In this document: one piece after another, positions 8,059 to 15,369 of the stretch
Layout: the number at the start of each line of letters is the position of its first letter
How positions within the stretch are numbered: the stretch's first letter is position 1
Origin: Fontibacter flavus
GTDB lineage: Bacteria; Bacteroidota; Bacteroidia; Cytophagales; Cyclobacteriaceae
Reading direction: 5' to 3'
Length of the DNA: 29,497 nt
Assembly: GCF_042432905.1 (NCBI RefSeq)
Contig: NZ_JBHLWI010000017.1
Location: 1-29,497, forward strand
Made by a program: the position numbers and the translations under genes
Notes under the pieces: model-generated
Databases searched by the model: none
What the model was told of the DNA's origin: nothing
What the model saw: only the letters and a program-made list of their open reading frames with translations

Positions 8059-8455
8059 ACAAATTGACTTTTAAAATAACGTAGAGGTTTAGGCCATAGT
8101 ATATGATTAATGTGAAACAATATTTTCCTACTCAATCAAAAGTATCGATTCAGGTACATACTTGCAAAAATTTATTGATTTTTTTTGAAACAGTATTTTG
8201 TAAAAAAATGAAAAAAAGAGGGTTATTGCATTTTTCTGTGTTTAAAATGAAATAAAGTTTGGATAAAAAAAGTCTGAGGAAGTTTTCTTTCGGAAGAAGC
8301 TACAATTTCTTAACGAGAAAAAATAAAATTATGATATGACGGATGAAAAAAAATTCATCAAAAACCGTGCATTTTATTTTTCAGTAGAGTTTATACAGGA
8401 AATGAAGGCTTTCTTTTGCAGATTTATTACCTTCGTTTTTCAGAAATCAAGTAAT
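8059..8455. other. AT-rich intergenic region between the sigma factor and DUF3127 genes
   Basis: About 400 bases holding the sigma-factor promoter (8136-8168, minus) and whatever drives the DUF3127 gene. I found no RNA gene or convincing short ORF; a 14-codon frame at 8208 and the in-frame extension from 8336 both look like AT-rich noise. Confidence 0.55.
8136..8168 (-). promoter_or_regulatory. Bacteroidota-type promoter of the ECF sigma gene
   Basis: On the minus strand, TTTG (8168-8165) is followed after 21 bases by TACTTTTG (8143-8136), fitting TTTG-N19-21-TAnnTTTG. Transcription would begin near 8131, leaving a leader of roughly 70 bases. Confidence 0.5.
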
Positions 8456-8818
8456 ATGGAAATAAGCGGAAGAATCATTCAAATCATGCCGGAAGTAAAC
8501 GGAAACGGCAAAAATGGTCAGTGGAGAAAGCAGGAGTTTATTTTGGAGACCCAAGCTACTTATCCAAAAAAAGTATGCATTACCGTATGGGGAGACAATA
8601 TTGACCTCTTCGGTGTAAAAGTTGGTGATGAAGTCAATGCTTCTATCGATGTAGAAAGTAGGGAATATAATGGCCGTTGGTATACGGATGTGAAAGCCTG
8701 GAAAATGGAGAAAGCAGGTGCTACCCCTAAAAATAACCCAGCGATGTCTAGTTCCAATGCCATACCGGATGTCAGCTCATTCTCAGATGATAACGCTGAT
8801 GATATCTTGCCATTTTAA
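8456..8818 (+). CDS. DUF3127 (OB-fold-like) protein with an SSB-type C-terminal tip
   Basis: 120 residues. The ATG at 8456 begins the conserved start MEISGRIIQI; the frame stays open to 8336 but the added 40 residues are low-complexity and unlike the family. The N-terminal 90 residues (WRKQEFILET, CITVWGDNIDLF, GDEVNASIDVESREYNGRWY) fit DUF3127, a family with an OB-like strand pattern. A flexible Ser/Asn-rich linker ends in DDILPF, like the DDDIPF tip through which single-stranded DNA-binding proteins recruit repair enzymes. A DNA-binding or repair role is an inference. It has its own strong terminator and no operon partner. Confidence 0.85.
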   Translation: MEISGRIIQIMPEVNGNGKNGQWRKQEFILETQATYPKKVCITVWGDNIDLFGVKVGDEVNASIDVESREYNGRWYTDVKAWKMEKAGATPKNNPAMSSSNAIPDVSSFSDDNADDILPF

Positions 8819-8838
8819 AAAGGCACAAAATTTAGCAT

Positions 8839-8888
8839 ATCGGTTTGTGGAATTTTGATATAAAATTTTTACAAACCGATTTTTTTTT
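8839..8888 (+). terminator. Intrinsic terminator after the DUF3127 gene
   Basis: ATCGGTTTGT (8839-8848) pairs with ACAAACCGAT (8871-8880); the interior can extend through AATTTT/AAAATT. A run of nine T follows. It faces the plus strand. Confidence 0.85.
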
Positions 8889-8898
8889 ACCCTTTGCG

Positions 8899-9123
8899 CT
8901 AAGCTTGAATATTACCTGCGAAATGTTCAGCAGTTTTGGCTACTATACTTTCTAAGGTTGGCAAGGAACTGGAGCTAAACTGCCTTTCGCCAAAGGTAAA
9001 ACCCAGATAAGCTCCCAAAATCATCAGAATCAGTGCTACCGCAATTAACATCAGCAATACGCCCAATGGCATTTCCCAGTCTTCCGAACCGATTTTGAAT
9101 TTGACGTTTTTTTTGAGATCCAT
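8899..9123 (-). CDS. Small single-pass membrane protein, unrecognised
   Basis: 74 residues from the ATG at 9123; an open extension to 9186 would cross the purE terminator and is rejected. Layout is a charged N-terminus (residues 1-18), one hydrophobic helix (about 19-41, with GVLLMLIAVALILMILGAYL), then a polar Ser-rich and helical C-terminus. I do not recognise a family. It lies downstream of the purKE terminator on the same strand, with little room for a promoter, so it may be expressed by read-through. Convergent with the DUF3127 gene. Confidence 0.7.
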   Translation of the reverse strand: MDLKKNVKFKIGSEDWEMPLGVLLMLIAVALILMILGAYLGFTFGERQFSSSSLPTLESIVAKTAEHFAGNIQA

Positions 9124-9140
9124 AAGCAGCAATTTGGTAC

Positions 9141-9176
9141 TAAAATAAAAAAAGAAAGCGGGTAATTTTACCCGCT
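9141..9176 (-). terminator. Intrinsic terminator of the purKE unit
   Basis: AGCGGGTAA (9157-9165) and TTACCCGCT (9168-9176) form a near-perfect GC-rich hairpin, followed on the minus strand by TTTCTTTTTTT. It lies 34 bases past the purE stop. Confidence 0.85.
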
Positions 9177-9209
9177 CACCAATCAATCTAGTAAACTCTC
9201 AATCAATGT

Positions 9210-9725
9210 CTATTTTTCTAACGCCTTTCTCCAGCCAAATGTTTCAATTTCTTTGGCGGATTCTTCAACTTTTTCTTTGAGGCTTTTTTTATAGGCATCC
9301 AGGTTATTTCCTATAGTAGCATCAAAAGCCCCAACAATAGAAGCAGCTAGGATCCCGGCATTTTTTGCACCGTTGAGTGCTACTGTGGCAACAGGGATTC
9401 CACCTGGCATTTGTAAAATGGACAGGACACTATCCCACCCATCGATGGAATTGGAAGATTTAATGGGTACGCCAATGACCGGTAGAGAAGTCATGGAAGC
9501 GACCATTCCAGGGAGATGGGCTGCGCCACCTGCACCAGCAATGATGACCTTGATACCTCTTTCTCTTGCAGTTTGGGCGTAGTCTACCATCCTGTCAGGA
9601 GTCCTATGGGCCGAAACCACAGTAAGCTCATAGTTGACACCAAGTTCTTCTAAAGCTAAGGCTGCTTCAGCCATAATAGGCAAATCAGATTTGCTGCCCA
9701 TGATGATTCCTACATGTACACTCAT
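9210..9725 (-). CDS. purE: N5-carboxyaminoimidazole ribonucleotide mutase
   Basis: 171 residues, class I PurE, which converts N5-CAIR to CAIR in purine synthesis. MGSKSDLP near the N-terminus, SAHRTPDRM and AGAGGAAHLPGM form the nucleotide- and CO2-binding site. The ATG at 9725 starts MSVHVGIIMG; the frame runs on upstream but that part lies inside purK. It begins four bases after the purK stop, so the consecutive pathway enzymes are co-translated. Confidence 0.96.
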   Translation of the reverse strand: MSVHVGIIMGSKSDLPIMAEAALALEELGVNYELTVVSAHRTPDRMVDYAQTARERGIKVIIAGAGGAAHLPGMVASMTSLPVIGVPIKSSNSIDGWDSVLSILQMPGGIPVATVALNGAKNAGILAASIVGAFDATIGNNLDAYKKSLKEKVEESAKEIETFGWRKALEK

Positions 9726-9729
9726 TGGT

Positions 9730-10869
9730 CTATGCTTTAATTTTGATGAGGGATTTGATTTCCATGGCTCTTTTCTTGAGCGTTTCAATATCATTATCCA
9801 AAATGGTCACATGGCCCATTTTTCGGAATGGTTTGGTTAATTTTTTGCCGTAAAGGTGAACATAGACGCCTTTTTGGGCCATGGCTTCATCCAATCCTTC
9901 TACATACGCTTCACCTACAAAACCATCTTCTCCCAAAAGGTTGACCATCGCCGCCGGCGTTCGCAACTCAGTATTTCCCAAAGGCATGTCAAGTACTGCA
10001 CGCAAATGTTGCTCAAACTGAGAAATCATATTAGCTTCTATGGTATGATGACCACTGTTATGGGGCCTAGGTGCGATTTCATTGACTAGGATGTTCCCTT
10101 CTTTGGTGACAAACATTTCTACAGCCAAAATACCGACTAAATCCAATTCATGGATAACTTTTAAGGCAATTTCCTGAGCTTTTGCTTCAATCTCAGGGCT
10201 TATTTCTGCAGGGGCAAAAAGGAATTCTACCAAATTGGCAGTGGGATGAAAAGCACATTCCACAGATGGATAGGCGATCACCTCTCCCCTCTTATTTTTA
10301 GCGACTATGACAGATATTTCTTTGTCAAAATCTATCAACTTCTCCAATAGTCCCGGGGCATCAAATGCTTTTTCAAGGTCATCAGCATTTTTCAAAACCT
10401 GTACTCCTCTTCCATCATACCCTTCTTTGCCAAGTTTATTGACAGCAGGTAGGAAGGCCGCATTCAGCATCACTTCATCCTTATTTTCAGTCAGTATAAA
10501 TTCAGCAGTAGGGATGCCTTTTTCCTGATAAAATTGCTTTTGAACCCTCTTGTCCTGAATCAATCTGATAAGACTTGGCTGAGGATAGACCTCTTTACCT
10601 TCAGAAGCAAGCTTCTCTAAGGCATCTGTATTGACATTTTCTATCTCAATGGTGATGATGTCGCACTCCTGACCAAAGTTGTACACGGTATCAAAATCAG
10701 TGAGTTTGCCATGTATAAACTTTTGACAGATAGATTTGCATGGGGCATTGGCATCAGGATCCAAGATGTGGATATCAATATTGTAATTGATGGCGGATTG
10801 GATGACCATGCGTCCTAGCTGTCCGCCTCCCAAAATACCTAATGTCTTTTGCTGATAGTTTTTTTGCAC
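9730..10869 (-). CDS. purK: N5-carboxyaminoimidazole ribonucleotide synthase
   Basis: ATP-grasp enzyme that carboxylates AIR to N5-CAIR with ATP and bicarbonate, feeding PurE. About 379 residues. LGILGGGQLGRM opens the preATP-grasp domain; the central domain has KLGKEGYDGRGVQVL and EKLIDFDKEISVIVA; NEIAPRPHNSGH is the metal/ATP site. No ATG exists near the start. I prefer the GTG at 10869: the TTG at 10893 is itself the end of a promoter-like TATTTTTG and would lie upstream of transcription. If that promoter is wrong, the protein gains eight residues. Confidence 0.93.
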   Translation of the reverse strand: MQKNYQQKTLGILGGGQLGRMVIQSAINYNIDIHILDPDANAPCKSICQKFIHGKLTDFDTVYNFGQECDIITIEIENVNTDALEKLASEGKEVYPQPSLIRLIQDKRVQKQFYQEKGIPTAEFILTENKDEVMLNAAFLPAVNKLGKEGYDGRGVQVLKNADDLEKAFDAPGLLEKLIDFDKEISVIVAKNKRGEVIAYPSVECAFHPTANLVEFLFAPAEISPEIEAKAQEIALKVIHELDLVGILAVEMFVTKEGNILVNEIAPRPHNSGHHTIEANMISQFEQHLRAVLDMPLGNTELRTPAAMVNLLGEDGFVGEAYVEGLDEAMAQKGVYVHLYGKKLTKPFRKMGHVTILDNDIETLKKRAMEIKSLIKIKA

Positions 10870-10890
10870 AGGGGAAGGAATTGATTGCCG

Positions 10891-10922
10891 CAAAAATAAG
10901 ATAAAAATACAGCTTCAGGAAA
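10891..10922 (-). promoter_or_regulatory. Candidate promoter of purKE
   Basis: On the minus strand TTTC (10922-10919), 20 bases, then TATTTTTG (10898-10891), close to TTTG-N19-TAnnTTTG. It lies between the upstream terminator and purK, and implies a GTG start with a leader of about 17 bases. Confidence 0.45.
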
Positions 10923-10938
10923 CTACTGCCGCATATAT

Positions 10939-10964
10939 CAAAAAAACCCTCGTGAAAGGGTTTT
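10939..10964 (-). terminator. Intrinsic terminator after the small membrane protein gene
   Basis: AAAACCCT (10943-10950) pairs with AGGGTTTT (10957-10964) around a 6-base loop. On the minus strand it ends in an eight-T run. It separates the 50-residue protein gene from purKE. Confidence 0.75.
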
Positions 10965-10982
10965 CTTTATTATGTAATTTGG

Positions 10983-11135
10983 CTAAACTGCCCGTCCTCC
11001 GATAAGTCTTAATAAGACCGATACAACAGCGAGAACAAGTAAGATGTGGATCAAACCTCCTACGCTATATACAAAGAATCCAAAGATCCAGCCGATAATC
11101 AGAATGATGGCGATCAAATACAATAATGAACTCAT
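10983..11135 (-). CDS. Lmo0937-family (DUF5670-like) 50-residue membrane protein
   Basis: A 50-residue ORF starts with ATG at 11135 and stops at TAG 10985..10983. It begins MSSLLYLIAIILIIGWIFGF and continues with GGLIHILLVLAVVSVLLRLI, giving two hydrophobic helices joined by a short Gly-rich turn with an internal His. This matches what I know of the Lmo0937 family: tiny, widespread inner-membrane proteins of unknown function, often linked to envelope stress. The following terminator supports a genuine transcript. Too short for usual ORF cut-offs, so easily missed. Confidence 0.82.
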   Translation of the reverse strand: MSSLLYLIAIILIIGWIFGFFVYSVGGLIHILLVLAVVSVLLRLIGGRAV

Positions 11136-11205
11136 GGCATTAGTGGTTAAAGTTAAACAATTGGTTTCTAGACAAATAAAACAATCACCGTGCCAAACTA
11201 AGGTT

Positions 11206-12960
11206 TTACTGGAATTTAATCCCCATCAGCTCCATCAGTTTGTGGGCATTGAAACTCGGACAAGGGCCTTCTTTTAGCTTGTAATCAAACCGGATTTCCC
11301 GGTCATCAATCTCACTGTGGAAACTCCTGTTTTGTAAGTATGCATATTGGTTTTCCAATTGGCTCAATTCAATATCATGTGTTGAAATGATGCCTTTGGC
11401 CAGTGTCGCAGCCAACTGTCTGATCAGGGCCTCACTCCCCATAATCCGGTCAGTCGTATTGGTCCCTTTCAAGATTTCATCCATGAGGAAGAAGACATTT
11501 TCACCCTTTTCGGAAGCCTGAAGAATTTGTCGGATACGGGCAAGTTCAGCATAGAATGAACTGACGCTTTCTCCCAGATTATCCGTATTTCTCATGCTGG
11601 TATAAAGTTTAAAAGGACCACAGCTCATAGTGGAAGCAAATGGGCGAAGCCCCAAATTGATCAGGACCAAGTTTACCCCAAGAGCACGCATGAAGGTGGT
11701 TTTACCAGACATATTGGCGCCGGTCAATAAAATGGTTTTGGTATTTTGATCCAGTTCAAAATCATTGCCTACGGCTATGGATGGAGATAAAAGCGGATGG
11801 GTTAGATTAGATGCCTGAATCACTGTGTCTTCAGCCCAGTTTACTTGACCTGTTAGATTTTCCTCTTTTGAAAATGAAGCCAAAGAAACCAGCAACTGCC
11901 ATTCATCCAGTAGGGATTCTATATGGGAGAGTTGGTCACCGAATTGATTTTTCCAGTTCTTCAATTTCCACATGAGAGGGAAATCCAACCAGAAAATAAG
12001 GTTGAATATAAGGTAGACCAAATTCAGCCTGTTTTGGACCAAAAATGAAGTTTGCTCCAGGGATTTAAACCCTTTGGTCAATTGACCTTCTTGAAATGGT
12101 CGATGATGCAATTGCAGGAACTTGCTCTGGAAAGTCTCTTTCTCCAAAAGTTCTGACCAGAGACGGAAAGTTTTCACATCTCCCTGATTTGGCCAAATGA
12201 GTGTGGCCTGTTGGAGGGGTTTGAACAGCATGGAGAGGGTCACCATACCCAAAAGAATCCAAAGTCCAATCCAGGAGACATGGATTATACCGAACAAAAC
12301 AGCTATCAGTACCGAAAACCCTCCCAAAGGCCCAATGACCAACAAAACAGTATATAAAGGCTTCCATTTTTCAGGATTTTCCAACCAGTGGTAAAATTGT
12401 TGTTTGTTTTTTTCGTCTTTGATAAAAGCCCTGCCAATGGCTTCAAAATTACGGTTGAAATCATTTTTGGTGCTGAGTTCATCTATGGCAGTAATTTTTT
12501 CCCCCTGTATATCAGGACTGATCTGTGATTTGATTTTTTGGGCAAGTAAGCTTCTTCCCGATCTGGATACGGTATGGTTGATAAGCTGGAATAAAGAATG
12601 TGGTCCGAAAAGATCCAGATCGTTGCAGAAAGGGTGGCTTTTGTCAATAAATTCTGTCCCTGGATCAAATTGCTCCAAGTTTCGGTCAGCTCTTTTTTTC
12701 CTTTCAACATTCATTTGCTGCAGTTCTTTCAGAAAAGCTACCTGATCATTGTATTCATTAAAGCGCTTGATCAACCACACAAAAATTACACTGCCGGGAA
12801 GCAGTAGGAGTAATAATAACCTATTGTCAGATAACCCAACAATTAAGGTGGCTCCCAACAATAAAAACAGGAATAACCTGAAAAGAGAAAATAAGAATGC
12901 TTTTTGCTGCGTTGATTTGATAACTTCTGTGAGGTTATCCGCATGGCTTGGGATTTTCAT
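11206..12960 (-). CDS. Membrane-anchored MutS-family ATPase
   Basis: 584 residues. The C-terminal half is a MutS-type ABC ATPase: Walker A GANMSGKT (414-421), a signature region NLGESVSSFYAEL (461-473), Walker B VFFLMDE (489-495) and the STHD switch (526-529). The N-terminal half lacks the mismatch-recognition domain with its Phe-x-Glu. It carries four likely membrane helices (about 21-41, 47-65, 203-223, 228-248) and part of the MutS lever region. It is therefore not mismatch-repair MutS but the membrane-associated MutS-like group seen in Bacteroidota, of unknown function. Monocistronic. Its C-terminus ends soon after the ATPase core. Confidence 0.85.
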   Translation of the reverse strand: MKIPSHADNLTEVIKSTQQKAFLFSLFRLFLFLLLGATLIVGLSDNRLLLLLLLPGSVIFVWLIKRFNEYNDQVAFLKELQQMNVERKKRADRNLEQFDPGTEFIDKSHPFCNDLDLFGPHSLFQLINHTVSRSGRSLLAQKIKSQISPDIQGEKITAIDELSTKNDFNRNFEAIGRAFIKDEKNKQQFYHWLENPEKWKPLYTVLLVIGPLGGFSVLIAVLFGIIHVSWIGLWILLGMVTLSMLFKPLQQATLIWPNQGDVKTFRLWSELLEKETFQSKFLQLHHRPFQEGQLTKGFKSLEQTSFLVQNRLNLVYLIFNLIFWLDFPLMWKLKNWKNQFGDQLSHIESLLDEWQLLVSLASFSKEENLTGQVNWAEDTVIQASNLTHPLLSPSIAVGNDFELDQNTKTILLTGANMSGKTTFMRALGVNLVLINLGLRPFASTMSCGPFKLYTSMRNTDNLGESVSSFYAELARIRQILQASEKGENVFFLMDEILKGTNTTDRIMGSEALIRQLAATLAKGIISTHDIELSQLENQYAYLQNRSFHSEIDDREIRFDYKLKEGPCPSFNAHKLMELMGIKFQ

Positions 12961-13042
12961 GGCTTAAAGATAGGGAAAGAAAAAAGTTTGACTGATAAAA
13001 TTGAATTGTCAAATATGTTGTCATTGGGAATAATGCCTTAAT

Positions 13043-13075
13043 TTTGAACTTAATTAAGGATATGATGTTGCTTTG
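13043..13075 (+). promoter_or_regulatory. Possible promoter of the DUF3299-like gene
   Basis: TTTG (13043-13046), 21 bases, then TTGCTTTG (13068-13075), one mismatch from TAnnTTTG. It would start transcription near 13080, before the chosen ATG at 13108. Confidence 0.3.
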
Positions 13076-13107
13076 AATTGAATGCAAATACACAAGTTTG
13101 TTTGATC

Positions 13108-13557
13108 ATGAGGATGAAAAAAATATTAATAGCTTGCATTGCGGTCGTAATTTTGGGAAGTGCTTTTTCACAGCCTGCTCCTGACATGTGGGCACTGTTT
13201 TCCAAAACCAGATTTATAGAAAAGCTGAACAGGGAATTTGGAATGTACTTTTTATACCCAAAATTTCCTGAGGAGTTAAAAGAATACGAAGGTAAGGAAG
13301 TGACTATTTCCGGATTTTATATTCCTTTGGATATCAATGACAGTAATCTGGCTGTGATTTCTAAATTTCCGATGGCGGAGTGCTTTTTCTGCGGAGGGGC
13401 AGGACCTGAAAGTATCGTTGTGGGATATTTGAAGAAAAAACCGGGTAAAAGGATTAACACAGATGATATCATCACCATCAAAGGAAAGCTTAAGCTCAAT
13501 GAAGAAGATATTGAAGAGTTGAATTTTATCTTGTTGGACGCTGAAATTGTCAATTAG
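13108..13557 (+). CDS. Exported DUF3299-like protein with CFFC motif
   Basis: 149 residues. The ATG at 13108 opens a signal peptide (MRMKKILIACIAVVILG, cleavage near AFS-Q); the TTG at 13078 is rejected. The mature part has OB-like strands: EYEGKEVTISGFYIPLD, later DIITIKGKLKL and FILLDAEIV. Between them lies AECFFCGGAGPES, whose two Cys recall the Cys-Pro-Gly block of DUF3299 proteins and could bind metal or form a disulfide in the periplasm. I assign the family only loosely. A tiny gene follows two bases after its stop, so the two form one unit. Confidence 0.72.
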   Translation: MRMKKILIACIAVVILGSAFSQPAPDMWALFSKTRFIEKLNREFGMYFLYPKFPEELKEYEGKEVTISGFYIPLDINDSNLAVISKFPMAECFFCGGAGPESIVVGYLKKKPGKRINTDDIITIKGKLKLNEEDIEELNFILLDAEIVN

Positions 13558-13559
13558 AG

Positions 13560-13751
13560 ATGAGCAATGGACATCAACAAGAGGATGAAGAAGAATTTGC
13601 TGAAGACTGGGACTTCAGTGACGGCTTCGGTGGAATTCCAGAGGATGTAGATCTGACCAAAAATATCGGTTGTGCGTCAGATGCTAAGAAAAAAAGTAGA
13701 CGAAAAGCTGGTACAGAAAAGGAAGAAGAAAATAAAAAGGGGGCTGATTGA
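13560..13751 (+). CDS. Small, highly charged protein, unrecognised
   Basis: 63 residues with a marked charge split: an acidic, aromatic N-terminal half (QEDEEEFAEDWDFSDGFGGI), one Cys in NIGCAS, and a Lys/Arg/Glu-rich tail. No signal peptide or membrane helix, so presumably cytoplasmic. It starts two bases after the upstream stop, and its own stop lies inside the terminator hairpin. This tight packing is the main evidence that it is a real gene. Confidence 0.65.
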   Translation: MSNGHQQEDEEEFAEDWDFSDGFGGIPEDVDLTKNIGCASDAKKKSRRKAGTEKEEENKKGAD

Positions 13752-13775
13752 TCAATCAGCCCCCTTTTTATTTTA
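13739..13775. terminator. Strong bidirectional terminator
   Basis: Bases 13739-13764 are a perfect 26-base palindrome (GGGGGCTGATTGA and its complement) followed by TTTTTATTTTATTTTTTT on the plus strand and preceded by AAAATAAAAA, giving a T-run on the other strand. It serves both the small charged gene and convergent mscS. The stop codon of the former (13749-13751) and the end of mscS (13773) lie within or beside it. Confidence 0.88.
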
Positions 13776-14618
13776 TTTTTTTCCTTCAGGATAGTAGTGA
13801 TGCACGTCTCTTTGAGGAAATGGAACCTCAATGTCATGTGCTTCAAAGGCTTCCTTGATGGCTTCCATGTTGTCCCAATAGACAGGCCATAGGTCTGCTA
13901 CATCTGCCCAACAACGGATCGTCAAGTCAAGAGAGCTGTCTCCGAAATTGGTAAAGTAAACCACAGGAGCTGGATCTTCATGAATCCTTTCATCTTTTTT
14001 GAGGGTATCCAAAATCACTTGTCTCGTTTTTTTGAGATCTGTACCATAGGCCACGCCAACAGCCATTTCAACCCTTCTGGTCGGTTTTAGGGAATAATTA
14101 ACGATAGAATTATTTGCCAATGCCCCATTGGGAATGGTGACTACCTTGTTGTCAAAATTTCTGACTTTGGTGTATAGGATGTCTATGCTTTCTACAGAAC
14201 CTAAAGTTCCCTGGGCCTCTACAGTATCCCCTACTCGGAAAGGCTTGAATACTAAAATCAAAACCCCTCCAGCAAAGTTGGCCAATGATCCCTGTAAAGC
14301 CAAGCCAACTGCCAAACCTGCTGCACCCAGAATGGCCACAAAAGAGGTCATTTCCATTCCAAGAGTGGTCGCTACACTAATCAGCAACAATACCCATAAG
14401 ATGGCACTCAGAAAACTTTTGAAAAATGTAGCCAAAGAAGGGTCGATTTCATACTTGTCCAAAGCTTTTGTCATTACCTTCAAAAGTAAGCGGATAACAT
14501 ATCGACCTACTAGAAGTAGTACAAGGGCCTTGAAAAGTGCAGGACCAAACTGAAAGGCCAAGTCTATTGCCTTTTCTTTTACTACAGCTAAATTGTCTAT
14601 ACTTAAATCGTACTCCAT
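13773..14618 (-). CDS. Small-conductance mechanosensitive channel, MscS family
   Basis: 281 residues from the ATG at 14618, close to E. coli MscS (286); an open extension upstream overlaps the methyltransferase gene. There are three membrane helices at about 20-45, 60-85 and 95-125. The last is the Gly/Ala pore helix (AAGLAVGLALQGSLANFAGG), followed by the beta domain (FRVGDTVEAQGTLGSVESI, TIPNGALANNSIVNYS) and an alpha/beta C-terminus. It would open under hypo-osmotic membrane tension. It follows the methyltransferase by 43 bases on the same strand, so it may share that transcript, though a functional link is not evident. Confidence 0.92.
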   Translation of the reverse strand: MEYDLSIDNLAVVKEKAIDLAFQFGPALFKALVLLLVGRYVIRLLLKVMTKALDKYEIDPSLATFFKSFLSAILWVLLLISVATTLGMEMTSFVAILGAAGLAVGLALQGSLANFAGGVLILVFKPFRVGDTVEAQGTLGSVESIDILYTKVRNFDNKVVTIPNGALANNSIVNYSLKPTRRVEMAVGVAYGTDLKKTRQVILDTLKKDERIHEDPAPVVYFTNFGDSSLDLTIRCWADVADLWPVYWDNMEAIKEAFEAHDIEVPFPQRDVHHYYPEGKK

Positions 14619-14661
14619 GAAAATTTTGTTTAGTGTTAAATAAAGATTCTGAAAATTATGA

Positions 14662-15369
14662 TCATGTGTAGGCAATGACTTTCCATCTGAAAGCCCATTG
14701 CCAGGAAACTTCAAAATTATTCAGGCCGGAAGCGATCAGCAACTCTTGGATTTCTTTTTTTCTGAAACTCCTTAAAACGGATAAGGGCCCGTCATTTTTA
14801 ACCATTTTAGATTTGGAAAAAAAGAAAGTCAACAGCTTGATACTGTAAAATGCCAGCGGATGCCTGTGCAGGTCGTTAATGACCAGAGCAAGGTTAGCCT
14901 TAGTATTAAAAGAGGAAAAAAGCTGAATTAGTTCCGAATCTGTAAAATGATGGGTAAATAAGGTACAGGTGATGATATCCACGGGTTGGGATAAAAAGTC
15001 TGCTTCTAAGACATTTTTTGTCAAAAAAGATACATTTTGAAGATCAGCCAAGTTGGCTTTTGCGCGATCAATGGTATGAGGATTGGCATCGACTCCGATA
15101 AAATGACATTGAATGTTTTGGGATCTGGCCCAATTGGCCATAACCCTGATCATATCTCCTCCTCCACAGCCTATATCTGCGATAGTATAGGATGCTTTCG
15201 GGTTTTGACTGAAGAGGGTTTGGAGAGCGGCAGTAGTCACCTGATTTCCTCCCAACAAACGGTTGATGGTTTTGAGTTCTTTGAGTGTTTGGGTAAGGAC
15301 AGCACCATCCACCTCAAGGTCGTCCATGATTTCTTTTTGGATGCTTCTGCTTGAAAATTTCCCCATCAT
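14662..15369 (-). CDS. Class I SAM-dependent methyltransferase of the polyketide locus
   Basis: 235 residues. The Rossmann motif I reads ADIGCGGGD (64-72); the acidic residue that binds the SAM ribose is Asp94 in FIGVDANP. The C-terminal half has a UbiE-like layout with an amphipathic, Phe-rich segment (YSIKLLTFFF) that could form a hydrophobic substrate pocket. Its ATG overlaps the polyketide synthase stop, so they are co-translated. By analogy with the srsA-srsB-srsC set of Streptomyces griseus (alkylresorcinol synthase, methyltransferase, flavin hydroxylase), it probably methylates the polyketide phenol, on O or C. The target is inferred, not shown. Confidence 0.85.
   Translation of the reverse strand: MMGKFSSRSIQKEIMDDLEVDGAVLTQTLKELKTINRLLGGNQVTTAALQTLFSQNPKASYTIADIGCGGGDMIRVMANWARSQNIQCHFIGVDANPHTIDRAKANLADLQNVSFLTKNVLEADFLSQPVDIITCTLFTHHFTDSELIQLFSSFNTKANLALVINDLHRHPLAFYSIKLLTFFFSKSKMVKNDGPLSVLRSFRKKEIQELLIASGLNNFEVSWQWAFRWKVIAYT

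Noticed and set aside
8208..8252. 14-codon ORF starting MKKRGLLHFS as a leader peptide
   Set aside because: It has no downstream attenuator structure, sits in AT-rich sequence and is too short to support.
8336..8455. In-frame N-terminal extension of the DUF3127 protein from an ATG at 8336
   Set aside because: The 40 extra residues are Phe/Lys-rich and AT-driven, and the family's conserved start MEISGRI begins at 8456.
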